From Thalassobius sp049116315 (GTDB lineage Bacteria > Pseudomonadota > Alphaproteobacteria > Rhodobacterales > Rhodobacteraceae): a stretch of 64,000 nt of DNA. Position numbers and translations under genes: made by a program. The notes under the pieces are model-generated. The model saw only the letters and a list, made by a program, of their open reading frames with translations, was not told the origin of the DNA and searched no databases. Below are positions 42,223 through 51,510 of this stretch, piece after piece. Every line of letters begins with the position of its first letter. Positions within the stretch are counted from its first letter, which is position 1. Where the stretch lies: contig JAGDZD010000006.1 of NCBI GenBank assembly GCA_049116315.1, positions 108,421 to 172,420 of the forward strand. The letters are read 5' to 3'.

Positions 42223-42324
42223 GATCCCTGCAAAACGACGCGCATTTTCTCTCATAGTTTATTTTTTGCACGCCTGTACTGTCGCCCAATATCGATAACG
42301 AGCATGCTTCTGGGAGGAATCATC

Positions 42325-43335
42325 ATGCGTAAACTACTTTCCCGTACCGCACTGACTGCCTTGTCTTTCGCCATCGCTGGCGAAGCACTGGCCACCGAGT
42401 GGAACGTCTCACTTTGGGGCAAGCGTCGCGCCTTTACCGAGCACGTCGAAAAACTGGCTGAAATGGTCAGCGACAAAACTGGCGGCGAGTTCACTTTGAA
42501 CATCTCTTACGGCGGCCTGTCCAAAAACCGCGAAAACCTTGACGGGATTTCGATTGGCGCGTTCGAAATGGCGCAGTTCTGTGCCGGCTATCACCGCGAC
42601 AAAAACCCATCGATCACCGTTTTGGAACTGCCGTTCTTGGGCGTTGCCTCTTTGGAGCAGGAAATCGAACTGTCGATGGCCGTTTACCAGCACCCAGCGG
42701 TTCAAGCCGATCTGGCCCGCTGGAACGCCACTTTGCTGATGCCATCGCCACTGCCACAGTACAACTTGGTTGGTTTGGGTGATGTGCCTGACAGCTTGGA
42801 CGATTTCATTGGTCTGACCGTTCGCGCCACTGGCGGTATCGGGGCGGCAATGCAAACAGTTGGCGCCGTGCCAACATCCATGTCAGCCACCGAAGTACGT
42901 CAGGCGATGGACAGCGGTGTTGTTAAATCCGTGGCCTTTGCACCGCACGCGCACATGTCCTTTGGCACCATCGAAAACGCCACATGGTGGACTTCGAACC
43001 TGAACCCGGGCACCGTGAACTGCCCCGTTGTTGTAAACAGCGACGCGCTGGCCGATCTGCCTGACGATCACCGCGCAGCCCTGCTGGAGTCTGTGGAAGC
43101 CTCTTTGGATCACTACGTCGACAACTACAACAACAACACCATGTCGGCTTGGGGCCCTGCCCTGCAAGAGCGTGGCGTGAGCGTTGTGACCTTCGAAGAC
43201 AGCGCCATCGCGGCCTTCAAATCGGTCGCAGCCGAGCCTGCCGCCGCAGCTTGGATCGAAGACATGAACGCCCGTGGTCTGCCAGCGCAAGAGCTGTACG
43301 ACATGGTCACAGGCATGATCTCCGCCTCTAACTAA
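42325..43335 (+). CDS. dctP: TRAP transporter substrate-binding protein, DctP family
   Basis: A 336-residue periplasmic protein with a signal peptide (ALTALSFAIAGEALA, cut near residue 23). The DctP pattern is visible in HVEKLAEMVSDKTGGEFTLNISYGGLSKNRENLDGISIGAFEMAQF (about 38-83) and SLDDFIGLTVRATGGIGAAMQTVGAVPTSMSATEVRQAMDSGVV, with the conserved Arg at about 172. GGGAGGA before ATG 42325 fixes the start. It is followed by a strong hairpin, then dctQ and dctM. The DctBD pair upstream suggests a C4-dicarboxylate or related acid, but TRAP ligands are hard to predict from sequence. Confidence 0.92.
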   Translation: MRKLLSRTALTALSFAIAGEALATEWNVSLWGKRRAFTEHVEKLAEMVSDKTGGEFTLNISYGGLSKNRENLDGISIGAFEMAQFCAGYHRDKNPSITVLELPFLGVASLEQEIELSMAVYQHPAVQADLARWNATLLMPSPLPQYNLVGLGDVPDSLDDFIGLTVRATGGIGAAMQTVGAVPTSMSATEVRQAMDSGVVKSVAFAPHAHMSFGTIENATWWTSNLNPGTVNCPVVVNSDALADLPDDHRAALLESVEASLDHYVDNYNNNTMSAWGPALQERGVSVVTFEDSAIAAFKSVAAEPAAAAWIEDMNARGLPAQELYDMVTGMISASN

Positions 43336-43348
43336 GCGTTTCGCTTTT

Positions 43349-43390
43349 CCCCGCGCCGCCCCTGTTTGGCCGGCGCGGGGTTTCTTATTT
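43349..43390 (+). terminator. Rho-independent-like (partial) terminator between dctP and dctQ
   Basis: A perfect 10-base-pair GC stem (CCCCGCGCCG, 43349-43358; CGGCGCGGGG, 43371-43380) followed by TTTCTTATTT. This is a canonical intrinsic terminator placed inside an operon, so it should let only some polymerases reach dctQM. Confidence 0.8.
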
Positions 43391-43422
43391 ACACGTGTCA
43401 CTCAAATTGGGAGGAGCTCGCT

Positions 43423-44058
43423 ATGGCAGGGTCTTCGCTTGTGTTGTCCGACAACAGTGTGCTCAGCAAAATCGATCGCATTCTATTCCGGCTGGAAGGT
43501 TTCTTTGCTCTTCTCAGTGGACTGGCTGTCTTTAGCCTGATGTTGCTTGCTGTGTTCTCTGTTAGTGGGCGCAATTTCTTAAACCAACCTCTACCGGGTT
43601 ATGTCGACTGGATCGAACAGGCGATGCCGCTTATCGCGTTCATGGGGATCGCGTTTACCCAACGAGAAGGCGGACACATCCGCATGGACATGCTGGTTGG
43701 GGCCCTGAAGGGACGGCCGCTGTATGTTGTCGAATTCCTGACCACATTGGCGATCCTGTTGCTGATGGTTTTGATGGTCTGGGGCAGCTGGGCCCATTTC
43801 TCTCGCAGCTTTGATTTCGCCGCTCCCTGGTGGAGCCGTGACAGCTCGATGGATATCGCCATCCCCCTTTGGCCGGCCAAGCTTCTGGCACCGGTGGCCT
43901 TTGGCACCATGTGTTTGCGGTTGTGCTTGCAGCTGTGGGCCTATGCCCGTGCCTTCATCCGAAATGACACCACGCCCATCGCTGTTCCGCTGATTGCGGA
44001 TGCAGCCACACAGGCCGCCATGGAAGCCGAGCATGTCTCGGGCCATGACCCAAGCTAA
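43423..44058 (+). CDS. dctQ: TRAP transporter small permease, DctQ family
   Basis: A 211-residue protein with four membrane helices (about 25-45, 60-80, 100-122, 150-170). The DctQ core FSVSGRNFLNQPLPGYVDWIEQAMPLIAFMGIAF (about 45-78) and GGHIRMDML are standard. GGGAGGAG before ATG 43423 fixes the start. It follows the dctP terminator and lies 11 bases before dctM. It joins the binding protein to the DctM channel. Confidence 0.92.
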   Translation: MAGSSLVLSDNSVLSKIDRILFRLEGFFALLSGLAVFSLMLLAVFSVSGRNFLNQPLPGYVDWIEQAMPLIAFMGIAFTQREGGHIRMDMLVGALKGRPLYVVEFLTTLAILLLMVLMVWGSWAHFSRSFDFAAPWWSRDSSMDIAIPLWPAKLLAPVAFGTMCLRLCLQLWAYARAFIRNDTTPIAVPLIADAATQAAMEAEHVSGHDPS

Positions 44059-44069
44059 CGAGGACACAC

Positions 44070-45470
44070 ATGGAACCGATTGAAATTGGCCTTTGGGTCT
44101 CTGCCGGAATGCTGGTGATGGTCATCTTGGGCATGCGGGTTGCATTTGCGGCTGGCTTGGCTGGGATGGTTGGCTTGATTTGGATTTTCTGGGCCAAGAA
44201 AGGCTATGACCCCGAAGATTTTGGCTGGGCATTGACCGTTGCGGTGAAAACCGCCGGCCAAGTGCCCCACTCCAAGGTATCCAGCCAAGCGCTGAGCCTG
44301 ATTCCAACGTTTATCCTGATCGGCTATCTGGCCTACTACGCTGGGTTGACCAAATCACTGTTTGAAGCGGCCAAACGCTGGCTGGCTTGGGTGCCGGGTG
44401 GCCTTGCGGTGTCCACCGTATTTGCAACCGCGGGCTTTGCTGCGGTGTCTGGCGCCTCGGTTGCGACCTCGGCAGTGTTTGCCCGGATCGCCATTCCCGA
44501 AATGCTGGCCATTGGCTATGACAAACGTTTTGCTGCAGGTGTGGTTGCGGCGGGCGGGACTTTGGCCTCACTGATCCCCCCCTCTGCCATTCTGGTGATC
44601 TATGCCATCATCGTTGAACAGGATGTGGGCAAATTGCTGCTTGCCGGCTTTATTCCCGGCGCCTTTTCGGCTGTGGTCTATGGGCTGCTGATCATCGGAC
44701 TGGCTGTGACCATCAAAGGGTTCGGCCCACCGGTCAAAGGCTTTACTTGGCGCGAACGCTTCACGGCGTTGCCCCCGGCCCTGCCGATTGTCTTTGTGGT
44801 GATGACCATCATCTTGTTTGTCTACAACCCCTTTGGCGGCGACGCTTGGGGCACCCCCACTGAAGGCGGCGCAATCGGAGCCTTTGTGGTCTTTCTGATG
44901 GCGCTCTATCAAGGCATGCGCTGGAGCGAGCTGAAAGATGCACTGCTGGAAACCGCAAAACTCAGCGTGATGATCTTTACCATCATCTGGGGGGTCTTGG
45001 TCTATGTGCGCTTTCTGGGCTTTGCCAACTTGCCCGGGGCCTTTTCCGATTGGATCACGTCACTGACCCTCGCGCCAATGCTGATTTTGGTCTGCATCTT
45101 GCTGGCCTATGCTGTGCTGGGGATGTTCATGGATGCGATTGGCATGCTCTTGTTGACACTGCCGGTGGTGTACCCTGCGGTCATGGCACTGAATGGCGGA
45201 GAGTTTGTCTCGGCGGCGGACAGCACCTTTGGCATGAGCGGACCGATGTGCGCCATCTGGTTTGGGATTTTGGTGGTGAAAATGGCCGAGTTCTGCCTGA
45301 TCACGCCCCCCATTGGCCTGAACTGCTTTGTTGTGGCTGGCGTGCGAGAAGACCTGAGCGTGCAAGACGTGTTCAAAGGTGTGACACCCTTCTTCATCGC
45401 GGATGCAATCACAATTGGATTGCTGGTGGCCTTCCCTGCCATTGTCTTGTGGTTACCAAGCCAAGTGTGA
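44070..45470 (+). CDS. dctM: TRAP transporter large permease, DctM family
   Basis: A 466-residue membrane protein with about 12 helices. Conserved blocks are VFATAGFAAVSGASVATSAVFARIAIPEM (about 112-140), LASLIPPSAILVIYAII and the C-terminal PPIGLNCFVVAGV. It transports the ligand with sodium ions or protons. A central insert with KGFGPPVKGFTWRERF separates helix groups. It is the last gene of the dctBD-dctPQM locus and is followed by a run of hairpins ending in a strong terminator. Confidence 0.94.
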   Translation: MEPIEIGLWVSAGMLVMVILGMRVAFAAGLAGMVGLIWIFWAKKGYDPEDFGWALTVAVKTAGQVPHSKVSSQALSLIPTFILIGYLAYYAGLTKSLFEAAKRWLAWVPGGLAVSTVFATAGFAAVSGASVATSAVFARIAIPEMLAIGYDKRFAAGVVAAGGTLASLIPPSAILVIYAIIVEQDVGKLLLAGFIPGAFSAVVYGLLIIGLAVTIKGFGPPVKGFTWRERFTALPPALPIVFVVMTIILFVYNPFGGDAWGTPTEGGAIGAFVVFLMALYQGMRWSELKDALLETAKLSVMIFTIIWGVLVYVRFLGFANLPGAFSDWITSLTLAPMLILVCILLAYAVLGMFMDAIGMLLLTLPVVYPAVMALNGGEFVSAADSTFGMSGPMCAIWFGILVVKMAEFCLITPPIGLNCFVVAGVREDLSVQDVFKGVTPFFIADAITIGLLVAFPAIVLWLPSQV

Positions 45471-45476
45471 CACTGC

Positions 45477-45567
45477 GTTTTCTGAAAGAAAACGGACCGG
45501 AAAATGTACATTTTCCGAACCGGAATTTTTCAAATTCCGCCCCCATCTCACCGGTGGGGGCGTTTTT
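45477..45567. terminator. Four consecutive hairpins ending in a strong intrinsic terminator
   Basis: In order: GTTTTC/GAAAAC (45477-45493); a perfect 20-base palindrome centred on GTAC (45498-45517); CGGAATTT/AAATTCCG (45521-45539); and CGCCCCCA/TGGGGGCG (45538-45562) followed by TTTTT. The last is a textbook terminator for dctM. Read from the other side, the same stems can stop the DoxX transcript. Confidence 0.8.
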
Positions 45568-45579
45568 ATTGGGCTTATG

Positions 45580-46002
45580 TCAGGCCAATTGGCCCAATGT
45601 GCGCTGCAAAATCGGTAGCTTCAGCGCGTAGGCCCCGTTCCCAAGCAAAGCCAAACTTAGCTGCGCAACGCTCCAGAACACTGGGAACTCCCAGCCGCCG
45701 CCTTGGTTGGAAAAGATCAGCCCGTTGCCAGAATGAACCCAGATTGCTCCCAGCAAAACAGGCACCAAGGCCAACGACACCACCCGTGTGGCCACGCCAA
45801 GGATCAGGGCAACGCCGCCAAATACCTCTGCAAAGACAGTCAGATAGGCCAATAACCCCGGCAAGCCCAAGCTTTCGAAATAGCCCACAGTTCCGGGCAA
45901 GGTGAACACCAGCAATTTGACCAGCCCGTGGGCCAGGAACAATCCCCCCGTGGTCAGGCGCAGTGCCAGTGCAACATAATTCGCTTTAATTTCATGTGTC
46001 AT
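45580..46002 (-). CDS. DoxX family membrane protein
   Basis: A 140-residue protein with four membrane helices. The DoxX pattern is clear: LALRLTTGGLFLAHGLVKLL (about 9-28), LGLPGLLAYLTVFAEVFGGVALILG (about 45-69) and a C-terminal QLSLALLGNGAYALKL. DoxX proteins are linked to redox and sulfur stress in some bacteria but have no general function. ATG 46002 follows a weak GCGAG site. It stands alone, convergent with dctM through the shared terminator; 46003-46170 upstream contains no other gene. Confidence 0.85.
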   Translation of the reverse strand: MTHEIKANYVALALRLTTGGLFLAHGLVKLLVFTLPGTVGYFESLGLPGLLAYLTVFAEVFGGVALILGVATRVVSLALVPVLLGAIWVHSGNGLIFSNQGGGWEFPVFWSVAQLSLALLGNGAYALKLPILQRTLGQLA

Positions 46003-46170
46003 TGTCTCGCCCAATTCATCTCAATGTGGCGCTCAAATCGGCGCTGTCTGTGTATGAGATCTACTTAGGTGCTGGTAACTTAGCGCAAAATGGCGAAGTT
46101 TCGGAATGACTATCCACGAATTGTTCTCAATGGAAGGATTGGAGGAGCCATGCCCTTCCGCTTCACGCCG

Positions 46171-47079
46171 TTAAGTTTCTGGCACAACGTCGCAGCCATT
46201 GTCGCGATGCCAGGCGTCAACATCAAAGGCCACGGACTGGCCAAAATCGAGCACCGCCGGTGCCGCGGGATCTGGACGCAGTGCAATTCCATCCGCGGGC
46301 GCTGAAACAACCTGCTCACGCTGTTGGACCCATTGGTCCGCAGGCAGCAAGGTGCTGTGTTGCTTATGCACATTCCAAATATAGTAGTGGCACGGCACAA
46401 TTAGACTTGGTTTCAGTCGCGCGATCACGCGCTCAACGTGATCATCGCTTAGCACGTGTTGCGAACCATCAATGGGAACAATCAACACATCAACCTGCCC
46501 GATCTGATCCCAAACTTGCTGAGGTGGATTGTGGCGATTGTCCCCCCAATGCAAGATGCGCAGCCCCCCCGTTTCAATCATCAACAAGCAGTTATCCCAG
46601 CTGCGCGCATTGTCTGGCGGCGCCAAGTTTGCCCCGCCAAAATAGCGATTGAGGCGGTGCATGTCATAGGGCGCAGCGGCGTCCTCGATGGCATGTTTGT
46701 CCGCGATCCCGGTCAGTCGCAGATCCGCAAACTCATAACATCCGATCAAGCGATCCAGCATCACGCTGGCATCCAGCCGGTGCAGCGCATCATGGTCAAA
46801 ATGCGCGTGGGTCGAGACCCCAATGTCCACCTTGGTCAAAGGAAAGTCATGATAGAACCAGTCTTTGCCCCCCGCCGGATGGTTGCGCCACGGGTCGATC
46901 ATCACGGTCAGTCCCGACGGGGTTGTCAGGCAAAACGCTGACGCCCCGTAGTAGGCCAACATGACAGGTCCTGCGGCTTGTGCCCCTGTGTCCTGTGCAC
47001 TTTTGTCTTGGGGCGTTGTGCCCTGACGTGCAGCCATCGCATTGTGATTGGTTGCGTGCTTCCAGCTGTCCAGCCCCAT
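46171..47079 (-). CDS. MBL-fold metal-dependent hydrolase, UlaG-like
   Basis: A 302-residue metallo-beta-lactamase-fold protein. The metal motif is STHAHFDHDALHRLD (H-x-H-x-D-H, about residues 89-96), with GVSTHAHFDH typical for UlaG-type lactonases. A later LHWGDNRHN (about 188) and HYYIWN near 240 supply further ligands. UlaG opens L-ascorbate 6-phosphate lactone; others act on N-acyl amides. GGAGGG precedes ATG 47079. It is the last gene of the sugar-type importer operon, 78 bases after the PfkB kinase gene. A phosphorylated sugar lactone as substrate would suit its kinase neighbour. Confidence 0.8.
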   Translation of the reverse strand: MGLDSWKHATNHNAMAARQGTTPQDKSAQDTGAQAAGPVMLAYYGASAFCLTTPSGLTVMIDPWRNHPAGGKDWFYHDFPLTKVDIGVSTHAHFDHDALHRLDASVMLDRLIGCYEFADLRLTGIADKHAIEDAAAPYDMHRLNRYFGGANLAPPDNARSWDNCLLMIETGGLRILHWGDNRHNPPQQVWDQIGQVDVLIVPIDGSQHVLSDDHVERVIARLKPSLIVPCHYYIWNVHKQHSTLLPADQWVQQREQVVSAPADGIALRPDPAAPAVLDFGQSVAFDVDAWHRDNGCDVVPET

Positions 47080-47157
47080 GGTGGTCCCTCCTGCTGTGAA
47101 TGACATATATCGGTATTGGCGGCCAAGGACTCCAAGATGTCAGCCCACCCACCCGTG

Positions 47158-48048
47158 CTAGCTGCCTTGTACCAGTGTCGCTGAAAGACGTTTTAATCCT
47201 GCGATACCGCCGGCTTGGGACACGGCGGCCGCGCCGCAGCGATTGCCAAGGCTAAGACAGTCTTTCACCTGTCGCCCCTCAAGCCATGCAGTGAGAAACC
47301 CACCGTTAAACGCATCCCCTGCCCCGGTTGCATCAACAACAGCAGTAGGCAGAGCGTCTTGCTGCACCCATGTGCCTTCGGTCAGCGCACGCGCGCCTTT
47401 AGCACCGCATTTCACCACAACCAATTTGGCAGCGTTGGCCAATCCAGAGGCGCATAGCGCGTCATATTCCGCTTCGTTGGGCAAGAAGACATCGATCTGT
47501 GACAAGACATCGTTTAATGCGCTTCCCTGCGCCAAGAGAGCATCATCCCAGCCACAATCCACAGAGATGGTCATTCCGGCGTCTCTGGCTTTTGCAATCA
47601 GATCTGGATGTTCCATCAGGCTGCGCAGCTCACCAATGTGGAGGTGATGCCACTGTCCTGAGGGCAGGTCTGCCTGAGGCATTGCCGCACCGGACTTGTG
47701 ACTGAGAAAGGCGCGATCTTCGCCCCCGGTCATCACAACCGTGATCTGAGGGGCCATGCCAGCCCCCATCTGGGCGCAAAGACCGTCGTCCACCCCGGCT
47801 GCTAGCAGGTCCGCGCGGGTGGCCTCTTCGAAAGGGGCGGCAGGCAGATAGGCCAACAGCGATGCAGGCTGTCCAAGAGCACGGAATGCGGCGGCCGTGA
47901 TAAACGCGCCTCCCCCTGCATGCAGCGACAGGCCGTCGGCAAACACTTCGGTGTTCATCACAGGCAAACTTGGCACGTCGGTAAACACCAGATCGCAATA
48001 CACGCGACCCGCACATAAAATACCTTTAGAGGAGCGCACAACCGTCAT
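47158..48048 (-). CDS. PfkB/ribokinase family sugar kinase
   Basis: A 296-residue kinase of the ribokinase fold. The N-terminal GGGAFITAAAFRALGQ (about 45-60) and the C-terminal active-site motif DATGAGDAFNGGFL (about 238-251, with catalytic Asp in GAGD) are diagnostic; DVFLPNEAEYDALC (about 187) is also conserved. It phosphorylates a sugar or nucleoside hydroxyl. Its ATG overlaps the ABC ATPase stop by four bases, so it belongs to the importer operon and probably acts on the imported sugar moiety. The specific sugar is unknown. Confidence 0.87.
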   Translation of the reverse strand: MTVVRSSKGILCAGRVYCDLVFTDVPSLPVMNTEVFADGLSLHAGGGAFITAAAFRALGQPASLLAYLPAAPFEEATRADLLAAGVDDGLCAQMGAGMAPQITVVMTGGEDRAFLSHKSGAAMPQADLPSGQWHHLHIGELRSLMEHPDLIAKARDAGMTISVDCGWDDALLAQGSALNDVLSQIDVFLPNEAEYDALCASGLANAAKLVVVKCGAKGARALTEGTWVQQDALPTAVVDATGAGDAFNGGFLTAWLEGRQVKDCLSLGNRCGAAAVSQAGGIAGLKRLSATLVQGS

Positions 48049-49100
48049 CCCAGCGCCGCACCAGAAATTGCATCAAACACATGCAGGTTCTCTGGATCCG
48101 CTGACAGGGTCACTTCGGCGCCGACCTCGGGCGGGACGCGCCCATCCGCTTTGGCGATGACTTCGCCAGCGGCGGTTTCAACATAGATTAGGGTTTCCGG
48201 CCCCAATGGCTCTCTGACAGCGACCTTGCCTTTGGCAATTTCCACACCGGCCTCAAGCGTCAAATCGTCAGGTCGCACCCCCACCATGATCTTTTGTTGA
48301 ACGGCGGCGGCATGCTGGGATGCCAAACGTCCCCCAGTTTCCAAGGCAATTTCCTGCCCGGTCAAGGTGCCGGCCAACATATTCATCGAAGGGGCACCAA
48401 TGAATTGGGCCACAAAGGCATTGGCGGGTTTGTGGTAAACCTCGGCCGGAGTGCCAATCTGTTGGATATAGCCGTCTTTCATGATCACAATCCGATCGGC
48501 CATTGTCATCGCTTCGACCTGATCATGGGTTACAAAAATGATGGTATTGCCCACACGTTGGTGCAGCTTTTTGATTTCCAACCGCATCTGTGTGCGCAGC
48601 TGCGCATCCAAATTTGACAGCGGTTCGTCAAACAGAAACACCGCCGGATCCCGCACCATCGCGCGTCCAATCGCAACCCGCTGGCGCTGCCCACCCGACA
48701 GGGCATTTGGCTTTCGCTCAAGCAATGGCACCATGTCCAGAATACCCGCAACCTCTTGGATCCGGGCCTCTTTTGCGGATTTAGACAGGTTGGAGGATCT
48801 CAGGCCAAAAGCGATGTTCTTTTTCACCGACATATGCGGATAGATCGCATAGTTCTGAAACACCATCGCAATGTCACGCTCTTTGGGTTCAAGATTGTTC
48901 ACCACCCGGTCCCCAATCACCACCTCGCCAGACGTCACCTCTTCGAGGCCGGCAATCATACGCAGCGTGGTTGACTTGCCACAGCCAGATGGGCCGACAA
49001 ACACCACAAACTCGCCATCGTTTACCTCTAAGTCGATGCCGTGTAGCACCTCGGTGGTGCCGTAGGATTTTGTCAGGCTGCGAAGCGCTAGGTTGGCCAT
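48045..49100 (-). CDS. Carbohydrate ABC transporter ATP-binding protein, UgpC/MsmK type
   Basis: A 351-residue ATPase with Walker A GPSGCGKST (about 37), signature LSGGQRQRVAIGRAMVRDP (about 135), Walker B VFLFDEPLSNLDAQLR and a C-terminal TOBE regulatory domain (GVRPDDLTLEAG). This is the MalK/UgpC family that powers sugar importers. Its start overlaps the lyase stop by one base, and its stop overlaps the kinase start. It belongs with the two permeases and binding protein upstream in the same operon. Confidence 0.94.
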   Translation of the reverse strand: MANLALRSLTKSYGTTEVLHGIDLEVNDGEFVVFVGPSGCGKSTTLRMIAGLEEVTSGEVVIGDRVVNNLEPKERDIAMVFQNYAIYPHMSVKKNIAFGLRSSNLSKSAKEARIQEVAGILDMVPLLERKPNALSGGQRQRVAIGRAMVRDPAVFLFDEPLSNLDAQLRTQMRLEIKKLHQRVGNTIIFVTHDQVEAMTMADRIVIMKDGYIQQIGTPAEVYHKPANAFVAQFIGAPSMNMLAGTLTGQEIALETGGRLASQHAAAVQQKIMVGVRPDDLTLEAGVEIAKGKVAVREPLGPETLIYVETAAGEVIAKADGRVPPEVGAEVTLSADPENLHVFDAISGAALG

Positions 49101-50584
49101 TAGGACTCCATAACTGCGACAAAGGCGGCGTCGCGGGCTTGGGCTGCGGTTTCATGTCGGAGACGGCGTTGCGCAACCTGATCTGACAGGGTGGCGGCCT
49201 GTGTGCGATAGGTTTTGAACGCCTGCGCGAGCGCGTTGGGGGATGGCCCGCCGGGACGATCCCGCAGGGCCACAAAATTGCGCGCCGAGGTCGCAACCTC
49301 AAAGGCAGATTGGCTAAGCTGCGCGGCGCGGCCCACCTCTTGGGTAAATGCCGATGAGAATTCGCTGAACCCTGCGCCCAAAGGTTTACCCACAGCAATC
49401 ACGGCGCGCGCGGTTGTGGCAGCGACGTCATGCGCTTGGCGAAAGCTCAATCCCTCTTGGCGCACCAATGTGTCAGCCAATTCCGTGATCGTGATGCAGG
49501 CCGCATCAGTGTTGCGCTGCACGTTGTCCGCATTGATTTTGCACGCAGGCAAGAAGGCCGTCAGCAGATCCAAAACCCGGCCACCACTGTCAAAGGCGCT
49601 GTATCCGGCTTGCTGCACTTCCCCTTCGCTGTCGTTCATATCTGTGAACGGCGTGTTGTGCATTGTGTTCACCACCATATCACAGCGCCCCACTGTGGCG
49701 CTGGCCAGATGGCGCATATGTTCTATGGGAACGGGGTTGCGTTTCTGCGGCATGATCGAACTGATCTGCACCAATGAGTTGGGCACATAAAGCTGGCCAA
49801 CTTCGAACGATGACCAGAACGCCATGTCCTGAACCACACGACCCAGATGCAGGAACACCAGCTTAATCGCCGAGTAGAGCCCCGTCAAATAGTCCACCGA
49901 GGCGATGCAGCCATAGGAGTTCAGCAAAGGCGCATCAAAACCCAACAAATCTGCCATCAATTGGCGATCAATGGGAAAGCCGGATGTGGTGATCGCAGCG
50001 GCACCCATTGGACAATGCTCTAACCCATCGGCGGCGGCATTCAATCGCTCGACATCGCGGATCAACACTTCGATGATGGCGGCCAGATAGTGGCCAAAGG
50101 TGCTGGGTTGCGCTGGCTGGCCATGGGTATAGGCGACAATCAGGGTCTCGGCTTCGGCCTCGGCCTTGGCAATCAACGCTGCAATCAGGGTGTTGAGCTG
50201 ATCCAGCATCCCCCCAACCCGACTTTGCAGCGCCAGCTTGAACAAGGTGTGATCCATATCATTGCGCGAGCGCGCCGTGTGCAACATCCCCCCCAGATCA
50301 CCCAATCTCTGTTTCAAGGCCGCTTCCACGACAAAGAAATAGTCTTCGTGTTCGCCGGTGTAGCGCAGCGCCTGGACATCGGTCTCGGCTTCGATTTGTG
50401 TCAGCGCTTTGGCGATATCGCGAGCTTGCTCAGCTGTCAGAATGTCCGTGCGACGCAGCATCACCAGATGGGCTTTGTTGATCGCCGCCATATGCTGCGC
50501 ATAATGGGTTTTGACCCCCTCAAACAGCGGCGCAAGCACCGTGTCTTTGTAGGTCGGATCCGGAAAGGTACTGTGGTCGGTCAT
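49100..50584 (-). CDS. Argininosuccinate lyase / fumarase superfamily lyase (catabolic, substrate unknown)
   Basis: A 494-residue member of the argininosuccinate lyase family. The signature SSIMPQKRNPVPIEH (about 279-293), the N-terminal TARSRNDMDH (about 106) and THGQPAQPSTFGHYL (about 152) are conserved. The family removes fumarate from C-N or C-O adducts by beta-elimination. A role in arginine synthesis is unlikely because the gene is embedded in a sugar importer operon, between a permease and the ATPase. A lyase cleaving an aspartyl- or succinyl-linked sugar or amine is a fair guess. The start is ATG 50584. Confidence 0.87.
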   Translation of the reverse strand: MTDHSTFPDPTYKDTVLAPLFEGVKTHYAQHMAAINKAHLVMLRRTDILTAEQARDIAKALTQIEAETDVQALRYTGEHEDYFFVVEAALKQRLGDLGGMLHTARSRNDMDHTLFKLALQSRVGGMLDQLNTLIAALIAKAEAEAETLIVAYTHGQPAQPSTFGHYLAAIIEVLIRDVERLNAAADGLEHCPMGAAAITTSGFPIDRQLMADLLGFDAPLLNSYGCIASVDYLTGLYSAIKLVFLHLGRVVQDMAFWSSFEVGQLYVPNSLVQISSIMPQKRNPVPIEHMRHLASATVGRCDMVVNTMHNTPFTDMNDSEGEVQQAGYSAFDSGGRVLDLLTAFLPACKINADNVQRNTDAACITITELADTLVRQEGLSFRQAHDVAATTARAVIAVGKPLGAGFSEFSSAFTQEVGRAAQLSQSAFEVATSARNFVALRDRPGGPSPNALAQAFKTYRTQAATLSDQVAQRRLRHETAAQARDAAFVAVMES

Positions 50585-50633
50585 AAATGGCGGCCTAACA
50601 TTGAAAGCAGATCCCAAGTGTGAAATTGCGCGA

Positions 50634-51509
50634 TCATCCTTTGAGCCCCGCCATAACCACGCCGCGAATGATAAAGCGTTGGAAAATCAAGAACACCACA
50701 AGGGTCGGGATGGTGGAAATAGCGGCACCGGTCATGATCAACTCCCAGGCCACATCAGCTTCGTCGCCAAAACCCGAGAGCCCCACGGGAATGGTGTACA
50801 TCTCGACCGAATTGGTCACGATCAGCGGCCACAAAAACGCGGTCCAATTGCCCAAGAACACAAAGATTGCCAAAGCTGCCAAGGCGGGTTTGACCAGAGG
50901 CATGGCCACCGTCCACCAGATTTGAAACTCATTCAGCCCATCAATGCGCGCCGCCTCAATGAAATCATCGGGCACAGATTCAAAAAACTGCTTCATCAAG
51001 AAGGTGCCAAAGGCGGTCATCAGACCCGGAAACATGATGCCCCAATAACTGTCGAGCCATCCCAAGGATTGGGACATCAAATACCACGGGATCACCAACA
51101 TCTCGGTTGGGATCATCAGGGTCGACAGGATCGCAATGAACACAATCTGGCGCCCGGGAAAGCGGAATTTACATAGGGTATAGCCCACCAAACTATCAAA
51201 CAGCAGGTTTGAAATGGTGGTGATCGTCGCGATGATAATCGAGTTTACAAACCACCAATAGAACCGCCCATCCTCGAGCACATAGGTGTAGTTCTCGATA
51301 GTGGGTTCTTCGGGGATGAGGTTGATATTATAGACTTCGTGCGGCCATTTAAGGCTGGTGGAAATCATATAGGCCAGCGGCATCACCATCAGCACACCGC
51401 CCAAGAACAACAACATCCAACGGATGATCTGCCCCATGTTGCGGTTTTTACCTTTGGGTGTGGCGAGGACGGCCTCGGCGGTTGGACGAATGGCGTGCGA
51501 CGTGCTCAT
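50634..51509 (-). CDS. Carbohydrate ABC transporter permease, MalG/UgpE type
   Basis: A 291-residue permease with six helices, starting in MLLFLGGVLMVMPLAYMISTSL (about 29). The EAA motif is FIEAARIDGLNEFQIWWTVAMPLVKPALAAL (about 182-212), and the C-terminus is RFIIRGVVMAGLKG, typical of the MalG group. It forms the sugar channel with the other permease, whose stop is one base upstream. The next gene is the lyase, 49 bases on. Confidence 0.93.
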   Translation of the reverse strand: MSTSHAIRPTAEAVLATPKGKNRNMGQIIRWMLLFLGGVLMVMPLAYMISTSLKWPHEVYNINLIPEEPTIENYTYVLEDGRFYWWFVNSIIIATITTISNLLFDSLVGYTLCKFRFPGRQIVFIAILSTLMIPTEMLVIPWYLMSQSLGWLDSYWGIMFPGLMTAFGTFLMKQFFESVPDDFIEAARIDGLNEFQIWWTVAMPLVKPALAALAIFVFLGNWTAFLWPLIVTNSVEMYTIPVGLSGFGDEADVAWELIMTGAAISTIPTLVVFLIFQRFIIRGVVMAGLKG

Positions 51510-51510
51510 G

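Noticed and set aside
42260..42290. Possible sigma-54 promoter before dctP
   Set aside because: TTGCACG resembles the -24 element, but the -12 position reads TACTG and lacks the required GC; the activator also lacks GAFTGA.
49100..50584. Housekeeping argH (arginine biosynthesis)
   Set aside because: The family fits, but the gene is locked between sugar-importer genes with overlapping stops and starts, and no arginine-pathway gene is near.
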